Assembly: GCA_913009475.1 (NCBI GenBank)
Contig: CAJVYJ010000044.1
Coordinates: forward strand, 1 to 11,377
DNA from: an uncultured Actinomycetes bacterium
GTDB taxonomy: Bacteria > Actinomycetota > Aquicultoria > CAJVYJ01
Reading direction: 5' to 3'
DNA length: 11,377 nucleotides
Of this stretch, positions 6,332-11,377 are shown one piece after another (the stretch's first letter is position 1; each line of letters starts with the position of its first letter). The notes beneath the pieces are model-generated. The model saw nothing but the letters and a program-made list of their open reading frames with translations, made no database searches and was not told the origin of the DNA. Both the position numbers and the translations under genes were made by a program.

Positions 6332-6424
6332 GTGAAAGCGCAAAATGAAATATGCGAAATCTCCCTCATATCCCACTTTAAGATAGGGGGGAAATAGTCA
6401 GGGATGATAGGTAAGAAAGAGTAG

Positions 6425-7159
6425 ATGGGGAGTAGTAAATTGGAACGTCTACAAAAAATCATGGCCAGGGCCGGCGTTGCTTCTCGTCGCCGGTCGGAAG
6501 AACTGATCTTGCACGGCCAGGTGCGTGTGGACGGCCGGATTGTGCGGGAGATGGGTTTAAAAGTCGATCCGCTGCTTAACAAGATAGAGGTCTTCGGTAA
6601 AGTGATAAAACCGCTGGCGGCGCGTGAATATATCATGCTTAATAAACCAACCGGCTGCATAACGACCGTCATCGACCCTTACAAGCGGCAGACGGTAATG
6701 GAGTTAGTGGGCGGAGGGGGTGTCGGCCTTTATCCGGTGGGTCGGTTGGACCAAAATACCTCTGGGCTGTTATTACTTACCAACGACGGCGAGCTGGCGT
6801 TTCATTTAACACACCCCAAACATAAAGTGGCAAAAGTCTATGAAGTGATGGTAAGAGGGAGGCCTGCGCCTGATGATATATGGAAACTTCGCAACGGAGT
6901 GGTACTGGAGACCGGTAAGACGCGTCCCGCCAAGGTCAGGATAAAAGAGCGCCGGGAGAGGACAACCATAATGGAGCTGACGATTTTTGAAGGCAAAAAA
7001 AGGCAAATCAGGCGGATGTGTCTGGCTATAGGTCATCCGGTCGCGGAGTTAAAACGTTTAGCGGTCGGTCCGCTTAACTTAGGCGGCCTGGAAGTCGGTC
7101 GCTGGCGTCGATTGACAAAAAACGAAGAAGTTCTATTAAGGGATACCGTATTCCAATAA
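6425..7159 (+). CDS. RsuA/RluB-family pseudouridine synthase
   Basis: Converts a specific uridine to pseudouridine in rRNA; after scpB the usual member is the RluB-type enzyme acting on 23S rRNA, but the target site cannot be read from the sequence. It has 244 residues. An S4 RNA-binding domain (about 5-65; LERLQKIMARAGVASRRRSE) is followed by the catalytic domain opening with YIMLNKPTG. The catalytic aspartate is Asp109 in GRLDQNTSGLLLLTNDG. The conserved KKRQIRRM (191-198) completes the family signature. The ATG at 6425 has only a weak purine-rich AAGAAAGAG upstream. It is separated from scpB by the repeat cluster, so it may have its own promoter or depend on read-through. The remaining downstream gap (7160-7294) shows no convincing terminator. 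Confidence 0.93.
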   Translation: MGSSKLERLQKIMARAGVASRRRSEELILHGQVRVDGRIVREMGLKVDPLLNKIEVFGKVIKPLAAREYIMLNKPTGCITTVIDPYKRQTVMELVGGGGVGLYPVGRLDQNTSGLLLLTNDGELAFHLTHPKHKVAKVYEVMVRGRPAPDDIWKLRNGVVLETGKTRPAKVRIKERRERTTIMELTIFEGKKRQIRRMCLAIGHPVAELKRLAVGPLNLGGLEVGRWRRLTKNEEVLLRDTVFQ

Positions 7160-7294
7160 GAGTCTGCTAAAGCATGGCCGAATATTCGGTAGTCTCCTAA
7201 ATTATTTTTTACAAGTCATTTCAGAGAAAATCAAGGGTAATAAGTGTAGCCATAAGACGATAAAAAAATAAATTAATTTTTTTTAAAATTCTTA

Positions 7295-7323
7295 TTGACA
7301 CACAATATATAGAGAATTATGTT
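7295..7323 (+). promoter_or_regulatory. Predicted nrdJ-dcd promoter
   Basis: A perfect -35 TTGACA (7295-7300), a 17-bp spacer and TATGTT (7318-7323; 4 of 6 to the -10 consensus) predict a start near 7330. Directly upstream lies a very AT-rich A- and T-tract stretch (7260-7290) that could act as an UP element. Confidence 0.6.
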
Positions 7324-7346
7324 CTTTATAACACTATATATGCAAA
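7300..7346 (+). promoter_or_regulatory. Pair of NrdR-like boxes
   Basis: Box 1 (7300-7315, ACACAATATATAGAGA) matches the known NrdR consensus ACACWATATATWGTGT at 14 of 16 positions. Box 2 (7331-7346, ACACTATATATGCAAA) matches at 11 of 16, all in the left two thirds. Their starts are 31 bp apart, about three helical turns, the usual arrangement for NrdR. Box 1 lies between -35 and -10 and box 2 begins at the predicted transcription start, so binding would repress. NrdR is an ATP/dATP-sensing repressor of ribonucleotide reductase genes. Confidence 0.7.
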
Positions 7347-7364
7347 CTTGTTATGGGAGGGAAA

Positions 7365-9683
7365 ATGGGTAAGGCGGCAGAAAATAATTTGGCGGGATGT
7401 TTATCCGTACCACTGGCGGAGAACGCGATCAAGGTTTTGGAGAAGAGATATCTAAAACGAAATGAGAGCGGTGAAATCTTAGAAACGCCGGTGGAAATGT
7501 TTCAAAGGGTCGCGGATAACATTGCCTCGGCTGATGCTTTTTATGGTGTCTCGGAAGCTGATATCAGGGCCACGTCGGCTGAATTTTATCAGTTGATGAC
7601 CAGGCTTGATTTTCTGCCTAATTCGCCGACTTTAATGAATGCCGGCCGGGAACTGCAACAATTGTCGGCTTGTTTTGTGCTCCCGGTCGAAGATTCGATG
7701 GAAAGTATATTTGAAGCGGTAAAAGACGCGGCTCTAATTCATAAGAGCGGTGGCGGCACCGGATTTTCTTTTTCCCGTCTGCGCCCGTCCGGTGATTTTG
7801 TCTTAACTACTAAAGGGGTTTCCAGCGGCCCTATCTCTTTTATGAAGGTCTTCAATTCAGCGACTGAAGCCGTGAAGCAAGGCGGTACCCGTCGCGGGGC
7901 TAATATGGGCATTCTTAGAATCGATCATCCCGATATAATGGAGTTTATCCACTCCAAACAGAATAACCTAGAACTGCAAAATTTTAATATTTCGGTAGCT
8001 TTAACGGAAGATTTTATGCAGGCGGTCGATAATAATGATGACTATGCTTTAGTTAATCCCCGTACTCACAAGGAAGTCGGTAGGCTGAAAGCCGGAGAAG
8101 TATTTAACGAGATTGTTAATCTGGCCTGGGAGACAGGAGACCCGGGGATTATCTTTATCGATCGCATGAATCGGGATAATCCGACTCCGAGCTTAGGTGA
8201 TATTGAAAGCACTAATCCTTGTGGAGAGCAGCCGCTGCTGCCGTACGAGGCCTGTAATTTGGGCTCAATCAACTTATTTCATATGGTAAAAGAAGAGATG
8301 GGCGAAGTTCATGTTGATTGGGACTATTTGCGCCAGGTAGTCAGGAGTGCTGTCCATTTTCTTGATAATGTAATCGATGTCAATCACTATCCATTGGAAA
8401 AGATAGATGAATTGGTTAAAGGTAACCGGAAGATTGGTTTGGGAGTAATGGGCTGGACCGATATGCTGATACAATTAAATATTCCTTATGATTCCGATGA
8501 AGCGGTTGAGTTAGCGGAAAAGGTGATGGGATTTATTTCGGATGAGGGGAGGCAAGCGTCTTCTCAATTGGCAACCGCGCGTCAAGTTTTCCCTAATTTT
8601 AAAGAGAGCGTCTTCAATACGCCGGATGGATTGCCGGTAAGAAATGCCACTGTCACTACTATCGCGCCTACGGGGACGCTCAGTATTATCGCCAACTGTT
8701 CCAGTGGTATTGAGCCACTCTTCGCGATTTCATATGTAAGAAACGTGATGGACAATCAAGAGCTTGTTGAGGTCAACAAACTATTTGAGGCACGGGCCAA
8801 ACAAGACGGATTTTATAGTGAAGAATTAATGAAGAAAATAGCTGCGGCGGGAAGCGTCCAGGATCTTAGTGAAGTGCCGCCGGAGGTTAGGCGGATATTT
8901 GTTACGGCTCACGATATAGCGCCTAAATGGCACATAAAGATGCAGGCTGCTTTTCAAAAGTATACCGATAACGCCGTATCCAAGACAGTTAACTTTTCTC
9001 ACGAAGCCGTTGTTGAGGAAGTGGAGGAGGTCTATCGTTTAGCTTCGCAACTGGGTTGCAAGGGTGTGACTATCTATCGTGACGGTAGTAAGGATAATCA
9101 GGTTCTTACTATTAAAAAGGAATTTGAGGCCAAGAAAGAGCCTGTCTACGCTCGCCAAGGTGAGATAGACCCGCGTCCCCGTCCGGACTCGACCTGCGGC
9201 CGCACGCAAAGAATAGTGACTGGATGCGGCAATGTGTATGTGACTATCAATGAAGATGAATACGGTCTCTGCGAGGTTTTCACCCAAATCGGTAAATCAG
9301 GCGGGTGTGCCGCTTCGCAGTCGGAAGCGCTCGGGCGGCTGATATCGCTCTCGCTCAGGGCCGGAGTAAAAAACGAAGCGATAATCAAGCATTTGCGGGG
9401 CATTCGCTGCTCATCTCCAATTTGGCAAAAGGGCGGTAAGGTGCTTTCATGTCCGGACGCTATCGCTATCGCTATGGAAAAATATTTGGAGCAAAGAGTT
9501 CAGGTGCCGGCATCAGAAATAGTGGAAAAAACAGTGGAAACTATGGAAACCGTACCGGCTAAATTGTTGATTGATGACTCATCGGTCTATCATACAGGTG
9601 CTTGTCCTGATTGCGGCAGTACGGTTGAACATGAAAGCGGCTGTTTAGTCTGTCATATGTGCGGATTTTCAAAATGTGGTTAA
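7365..9683 (+). CDS. nrdJ: Vitamin B12-dependent (class II) ribonucleotide reductase
   Basis: Reduces ribonucleotides to deoxyribonucleotides using adenosylcobalamin, with or without oxygen. It has 772 residues from ATG 7365, chosen over ATG 7353 because GGGAGGG at 7355-7361 fits only the later start. Numbering here counts from 7353. SPTLMNAGRELQQLSACFVL holds the first redox cysteine (Cys107). HKSGGGTGFSFSRLRPSG follows. NPCGEQPLLPYEACNLGSIN carries the thiyl-radical cysteine Cys290 in the N-x-C-x-E motif. PTGTLSIIANCSSGIEP lies in the barrel core. A TSCPD-type domain (about 616-690, GCGNVYVTI to RCSSP) and a zinc-ribbon-like cysteine tail (CPDC, then CLVC, CGFSKCG) end the protein, as in long NrdJ enzymes. 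No N-terminal ATP cone is seen. It is followed after 29 bp by dcd. Confidence 0.96.
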   Translation: MGKAAENNLAGCLSVPLAENAIKVLEKRYLKRNESGEILETPVEMFQRVADNIASADAFYGVSEADIRATSAEFYQLMTRLDFLPNSPTLMNAGRELQQLSACFVLPVEDSMESIFEAVKDAALIHKSGGGTGFSFSRLRPSGDFVLTTKGVSSGPISFMKVFNSATEAVKQGGTRRGANMGILRIDHPDIMEFIHSKQNNLELQNFNISVALTEDFMQAVDNNDDYALVNPRTHKEVGRLKAGEVFNEIVNLAWETGDPGIIFIDRMNRDNPTPSLGDIESTNPCGEQPLLPYEACNLGSINLFHMVKEEMGEVHVDWDYLRQVVRSAVHFLDNVIDVNHYPLEKIDELVKGNRKIGLGVMGWTDMLIQLNIPYDSDEAVELAEKVMGFISDEGRQASSQLATARQVFPNFKESVFNTPDGLPVRNATVTTIAPTGTLSIIANCSSGIEPLFAISYVRNVMDNQELVEVNKLFEARAKQDGFYSEELMKKIAAAGSVQDLSEVPPEVRRIFVTAHDIAPKWHIKMQAAFQKYTDNAVSKTVNFSHEAVVEEVEEVYRLASQLGCKGVTIYRDGSKDNQVLTIKKEFEAKKEPVYARQGEIDPRPRPDSTCGRTQRIVTGCGNVYVTINEDEYGLCEVFTQIGKSGGCAASQSEALGRLISLSLRAGVKNEAIIKHLRGIRCSSPIWQKGGKVLSCPDAIAIAMEKYLEQRVQVPASEIVEKTVETMETVPAKLLIDDSSVYHTGACPDCGSTVEHESGCLVCHMCGFSKCG

Positions 9684-9712
9684 TCAGGGAAAAACGATAA
9701 CAAAGGGAGACG

Positions 9713-10276
9713 ATGGTATTAAGCGACCGCGATATAAAACAAGGGCTCAAGACCGGTAAAATCATTATAGACCCGCTTAACTTGGCGGATATTCAGCCTT
9801 CAAGCGTCGATTTACATCTCGACCATCGGTTTCAAGTATTTCATAATTCCCGGTATGCTTTTATCGACGTAAAAAAACCTATGGACGATTTGATGGATTT
9901 AGTAGAGATCAGTGAGGACCAGCCTTTCATTTTGCATCCGGGTGAGTTTGTTTTAGGCGGTACTGTTGAGAACATCGCCTTATCTGATGATATAGTAGCG
10001 CGGCTGGAAGGTAAGAGCTCATTAGGTAGATTAGGCTTGTTGATACATTCCACGGCCGGCTATGTCGACCCCGGCTGGCAAGGCCGATTAACACTGGAAC
10101 TTAGCAATGTCGCCAATCTGCCGATTACTTTATATAAAGGCATGAAGATCGGACAAATATCTTTTCTGGAATTAAGTTCGCCGGCTGACAATCCCTACGG
10201 TTCCAAAGCGGTAGGCAGCAGATATAGCGGTCAAGATGGCCCTACTCCCAGCCGCTATTATCAGGATTATGAATAA
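9713..10276 (+). CDS. dcd: dCTP deaminase, probably bifunctional (dUMP-forming)
   Basis: Deaminates dCTP, and in the bifunctional form also hydrolyses the product to dUMP, feeding thymidylate synthesis. It is a trimeric dUTPase-fold enzyme of 187 residues, normal length. Key motifs are QPSSVDLHLD (28-37), HPGEFVLG (75-82), the nucleotide-binding LEGKSSLGRLGLL (98-110), STAGYVDPGWQGRLTLELSN with the catalytic Glu129, and the C-terminal lid GPTPSRYYQDY. The EGKSSLGRLG, STAGYVDPG and GPTPSR phrases are closer to the mycobacterial bifunctional enzyme than to the E. coli monofunctional one, which is the basis for the dUMP-forming call and is inference. Shine-Dalgarno AGGGAG (9704-9709) precedes the ATG. 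The 29-bp gap to nrdJ without a terminator implies one transcript under the NrdR boxes. The 60-bp tandem repeats start within its stop codon. Confidence 0.93.
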   Translation: MVLSDRDIKQGLKTGKIIIDPLNLADIQPSSVDLHLDHRFQVFHNSRYAFIDVKKPMDDLMDLVEISEDQPFILHPGEFVLGGTVENIALSDDIVARLEGKSSLGRLGLLIHSTAGYVDPGWQGRLTLELSNVANLPITLYKGMKIGQISFLELSSPADNPYGSKAVGSRYSGQDGPTPSRYYQDYE

Positions 10277-10426
10277 AATGGGGTCAGATCTTCAATCTTG
10301 ACAATTAGCTAACCCGTTACCAGGCCGTTCCTTAAAAATGGGGTCAGATCTTCAATCTTGACAATTAGCTAACCCGTTACCAGGCCGTTCCTTAAAAATG
10401 GGGTCAGATCTTCAATCTTGACAATT
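10275..10426 (+). repeat. 60-bp tandem repeat, 2.5 copies, GGGGTCAG-headed
   Basis: Two identical 60-bp copies (10275-10334 and 10335-10394) are followed by a 32-bp partial copy (10395-10426). Each contains GGGGTCAGATCTTCAATCTT at 10280, 10340 and 10400. The first eight bases equal the ends of the transposase element, and the next positions are a diverged version of it. The zero divergence implies recent duplication or an assembly effect. No coding potential. Confidence 0.95.
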
Positions 10427-10436
10427 GTGGATAATA

Positions 10437-10464
10437 GGTGGGGTCAGGAATGCGAGGTTAATGG
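10437..10464 (+). repeat. Fourth GGGGTCAG-headed sequence, divergent
   Basis: GGTGGGGTCAGGAATGCGAG starts at 10437, 40 bp after the last tandem head. It shares TGGGGTCAG with the neighbours but has a different continuation, so it appears to be a third class of end. The stretch from 10465 to 10538 shows nothing recognisable. Confidence 0.6.
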
Positions 10465-10538
10465 AAAATATAAGGGTTCAATAACGTGAGAGACGCATAC
10501 TTTTAATGGCGGTACTAGAAGCCGGATTGCGATATTTA

Positions 10539-10568
10539 TTGGACGTTCCGGGCGAATTATTATATATT
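10539..10568 (+). promoter_or_regulatory. Predicted tRNA-Thr promoter
   Basis: TTGGAC (10539-10544), an 18-bp spacer and TATATT (10563-10568) would start transcription about 4 nt before the mature tRNA. Such a short leader is common for tRNA genes. Confidence 0.5.
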
Positions 10569-10578
10569 GTATAAATTT

Positions 10579-10650
10579 GCCGGTGTAGCTCAATGGCAGA
10601 GCATCCGCCTTGTAAGCGGAAGGTTGCGGGTTCGACTCCCATCACCGGCT
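10579..10650 (+). tRNA. tRNA-Thr (anticodon UGU)
   Basis: A complete 72-nt cloverleaf. The acceptor stem GCCGGTG pairs with CACCGGC (7 bp). The D arm is GCTC/GAGC with an AATGGCA loop. The anticodon stem TCCGC/GCGGA holds loop CTTGTAA, giving UGU, which reads ACA and other threonine codons. The variable loop is AGGTT and the T loop TTCGACT. The discriminator base is U (10650). CCA is not encoded. One oddity: in the T stem GCGGG/CCCAT, the second pair from the acceptor side is C-A, where related tRNA-Thr genes normally have a U-A pair, and the outermost is G-U. Confidence 0.95.
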
Positions 10651-10677
10651 CAGGCGCCGCGTAGCGGCGCCTGAGCC
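10647..10677. repeat. 14-bp perfect hairpin fused to the tRNA 3' end
   Basis: Bases 10647-10660 are the exact reverse complement of 10664-10677, with loop GTA. The first four bases of the left arm are the last four of the tRNA. The GC-rich stem could end transcription or guide 3' processing, but there is no T-run after it, so it is not a standard intrinsic terminator. Confidence 0.85.
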
Positions 10678-10739
10678 AGAGCATGTGAGCATGAGATGTG
10701 GGAACATGAGAGCTAAAGTGCGAACAAGCGGTCTCCTGA
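10659..10739 (+). repeat. 81-bp repeat, copy 1
   Basis: Pairs with 10815-10895 at a 156-bp offset, with roughly 73 of 81 positions equal by eye. It begins GCGTAGC inside the hairpin loop and is rich in CATG steps (GCATGTGAGCATGAG, GGAACATGAGAGC). Confidence 0.85.
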
Positions 10740-10814
10740 CAATCAGAATTAATTCACATGTTCTCATGTTCAATTCTTTATTAAATCTCTTTGGGAACTT
10801 ATAGAAAATAAATA
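10740..10814. other. Spacer between the 81-bp repeats
   Basis: An AT-rich spacer containing CTCATGTTC (10763-10771), the exact inverse of GAACATGAG in copy 1 (10702-10710), so copy 1 and the spacer could fold together. No coding potential. Confidence 0.4.
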
Positions 10815-10895
10815 GCGTAGCAGCGCCTGAGCCCGAGCATGTGAGCATGAGATGTGGGAACATGAGAGCAAAAGTGCGAATATGCGATCTCATGA
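10815..10895 (+). repeat. 81-bp repeat, copy 2
   Basis: The second copy of the 10659-10739 repeat. It includes GCGCCTGAGCC (10823-10833), the inverse of the tRNA 3' end plus its flank, but lacks the left arm of the hairpin. About 25 bp further on, GGCGC/GCGCC (10920-10933) forms a small hairpin; together with AGCAGCGCCTGAG it could be the imperfect inverted ends of a ~120-bp unit. Confidence 0.8.
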
Positions 10896-10933
10896 GGTAC
10901 GAAGTGCTGGTTCGCATGAGGCGCGTTAGCGCC

Positions 10934-11116
10934 GGATCTAATGCTCCAACATTCTAGTCAATTCTTCTTGGTTTTCTTATATCCATCTTCTCGTGGGCCG
11001 TGCCACTAGTTCGTGTTTACCGCTTTAGCCTGCGAAAATCCTTATATATCAAGCGCATATTTGTAATATATTTTACCAAAACGTGATAGTATATGCATGT
11101 ATTAAATAATTGGTAT
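10934..11116. other. Intergenic region without recognised features
   Basis: It carries no repeat seen elsewhere in the window and no convincing promoter. A promoter for the RsbW-like gene should lie in its AT-rich final 80 bp, but I could not place -35 and -10 boxes with normal spacing. Confidence 0.4.
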
Positions 11117-11129
11117 AGGAGATTCTAAA

Positions 11130-11329
11130 TTGGCCAAGGCGGTAAATAATTGCGTTAAAAGACAAGAGCTCAAAATTTGTGGGCATCCCAAGCATCTGGC
11201 TGAAGCTCGCGCTTTTGTAGCTGGAATAGCTAAGTGCTGCAATTTTGATGAAGCGGAAATATTCGATATAAAATTGGCGGCTGGTGAAGCGCTGGCTAAC
11301 GCGATTGAACACGGTTCTCCCCGCGGTTT
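11130..11329 (+). CDS. RsbW-like anti-sigma regulatory ATPase, 3' truncated
   Basis: The N-terminal 66 residues of a histidine-kinase-like ATPase of the RsbW/SpoIIAB class, which bind and sometimes phosphorylate anti-sigma antagonists to control alternative sigma factors. The visible part has an N-terminal strand (QELKICGHPKHLAEARAFV), a helix pair (AGIAKCCNFDEAEIFDIKLA) and the N box AAGEALANAIEHGSP, whose Glu, Asn and His residues coordinate Mg-ATP. The G1 and G2 boxes would follow but are lost. The start is TTG at 11130, with AGGAG at 11117-11121 and an 8-nt spacer. Genuine sequence ends at 11329; the codons after it (reading DRKSVV and a stop) are sequencing adapter, so the apparent C-terminus is false. 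An antagonist (STAS) or sigma-factor gene may lie nearby on the missing side, which is inference. Confidence 0.85.
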
Positions 11330-11377
11330 AGATCGGAAGAGCGTCGTGTAGGGAAAGAGTGTAGATCTCGGTGGTCG
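11330..11377. other. Illumina TruSeq adapter contamination
   Basis: From AGATCGGAAGAGCGTCGTGT to the contig end, all 48 bases match the reverse complement of the Illumina universal adapter as I know it. This is not genomic DNA. Confidence 0.98.

Larger units (their letters stand above)
5911..6424. repeat. Non-coding cluster of palindromes and degenerate direct repeats
   Basis: This 514-bp gap has no credible gene. It holds two GTAGGGGCG-type hairpins (5978-5998 and 6312-6331), two opposed ATTC hairpins inside a 9-bp inverted pair, a run of degenerate 25-bp direct repeats and a small hairpin TCAGAG/CTCTGA (6282-6297). The phrase ATGTGTAG or ATGTAG recurs at the edges of several units. Such mixtures are typical of dispersed REP- or MITE-like elements accumulated between genes. 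Confidence 0.75.

Noticed and set aside
5987..6376. Minus-strand frame with CHSRPRSGIHGH
   Set aside because: It translates the palindromic repeats; such phrases are common artefacts of ATTCCCG-type hairpins.
6256..6672. Minus-strand 138-residue frame
   Set aside because: It overlaps the start of the pseudouridine synthase on the opposite strand and repeat DNA; no family resemblance.
7178..7206. Terminator for the pseudouridine synthase gene (CCGAATATTCGG palindrome)
   Set aside because: It lacks a loop and the T-rich stretch is over 10 bp away, so it does not fit an intrinsic terminator.
7160..7364. Cobalamin riboswitch before nrdJ
   Set aside because: The leader after the predicted start is about 35 nt and no B12-box-like motif is seen upstream.
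10275..10447. CRISPR array
   Set aside because: The whole 60-bp unit is identical, with no unique spacers, only 2.5 copies and no cas genes.
10478..10684. Minus-strand frame including GVEPATFRLQGGCSAIELH
   Set aside because: It is the antisense translation of tRNA-Thr, a well-known false protein motif.
10642..10917. Minus-strand 91-residue frame with an internally repeated LMFPHLMLTCSGSGAAT
   Set aside because: The protein repeat simply reflects the two 81-bp DNA repeats; no ribosome binding site or protein-like composition supports it.
11061..11092. Promoter for the RsbW-like gene (TTGTAA ... TAGTAT)
   Set aside because: The spacer would be 20 bp and both boxes are weak; not supportable.

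Overview
The window is a metagenome-style contig of moderate GC. It carries a conserved bacterial housekeeping block surrounded by transposon-related and palindromic repeats. The right end is not biological: 11330-11377 is Illumina adapter sequence, so the last gene is truncated by a library artefact.

The source is a bacterium. The order M50 site-2 protease, trpS, scpA, scpB, rluB-like is the kind found in Firmicutes and deep Actinobacteriota. The dCTP deaminase resembles the bifunctional mycobacterial type, and the ribonucleotide reductase is the B12-dependent class II enzyme. I infer a Gram-positive-type lineage, perhaps a deep actinobacterial one, but nothing here fixes the phylum.

Layout. 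1-283 (-): a membrane protein gene running off the contig. 284-660: an IS21-like end remnant, a solo transposon end and a perfect 38-bp palindrome. 667-960 (+): a GYD-domain protein, closed by a bidirectional terminator shared with a PEGA-type lipoprotein gene on the minus strand (1070-1885). 1927-2837: a complete REP-associated tyrosine transposase element with perfect 24-bp inverted ends. 2877-5910 (+): M50 protease, then the tightly packed trpS-scpA-scpB. 5911-6424: a non-coding cluster of palindromes and degenerate repeats. 6425-7159 (+): a pseudouridine synthase. 7295-7345: a promoter with two NrdR-like boxes, driving nrdJ and dcd (7365-10276). 10275-10447: 60-bp tandem repeats headed by the same GGGGTCAG motif that ends the transposase element. 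10579-10650: tRNA-Thr(UGU), fused to a 14-bp palindrome and followed by a pair of 81-bp repeats. 11130-11329 (+): the start of an RsbW-like anti-sigma ATPase.

How it fits together: trpS-scpA-scpB combines translation and chromosome condensation genes. nrdJ-dcd is a coherent deoxynucleotide supply unit: reduction of ribonucleotides, then production of dUMP for thymidylate, apparently under NrdR control. The most noteworthy non-genic signal is the family of GGGGTCAG-headed sequences. There are seven copies in three sequence classes, with only one transposase in view, which suggests end sequences spread in trans by this or related transposases.
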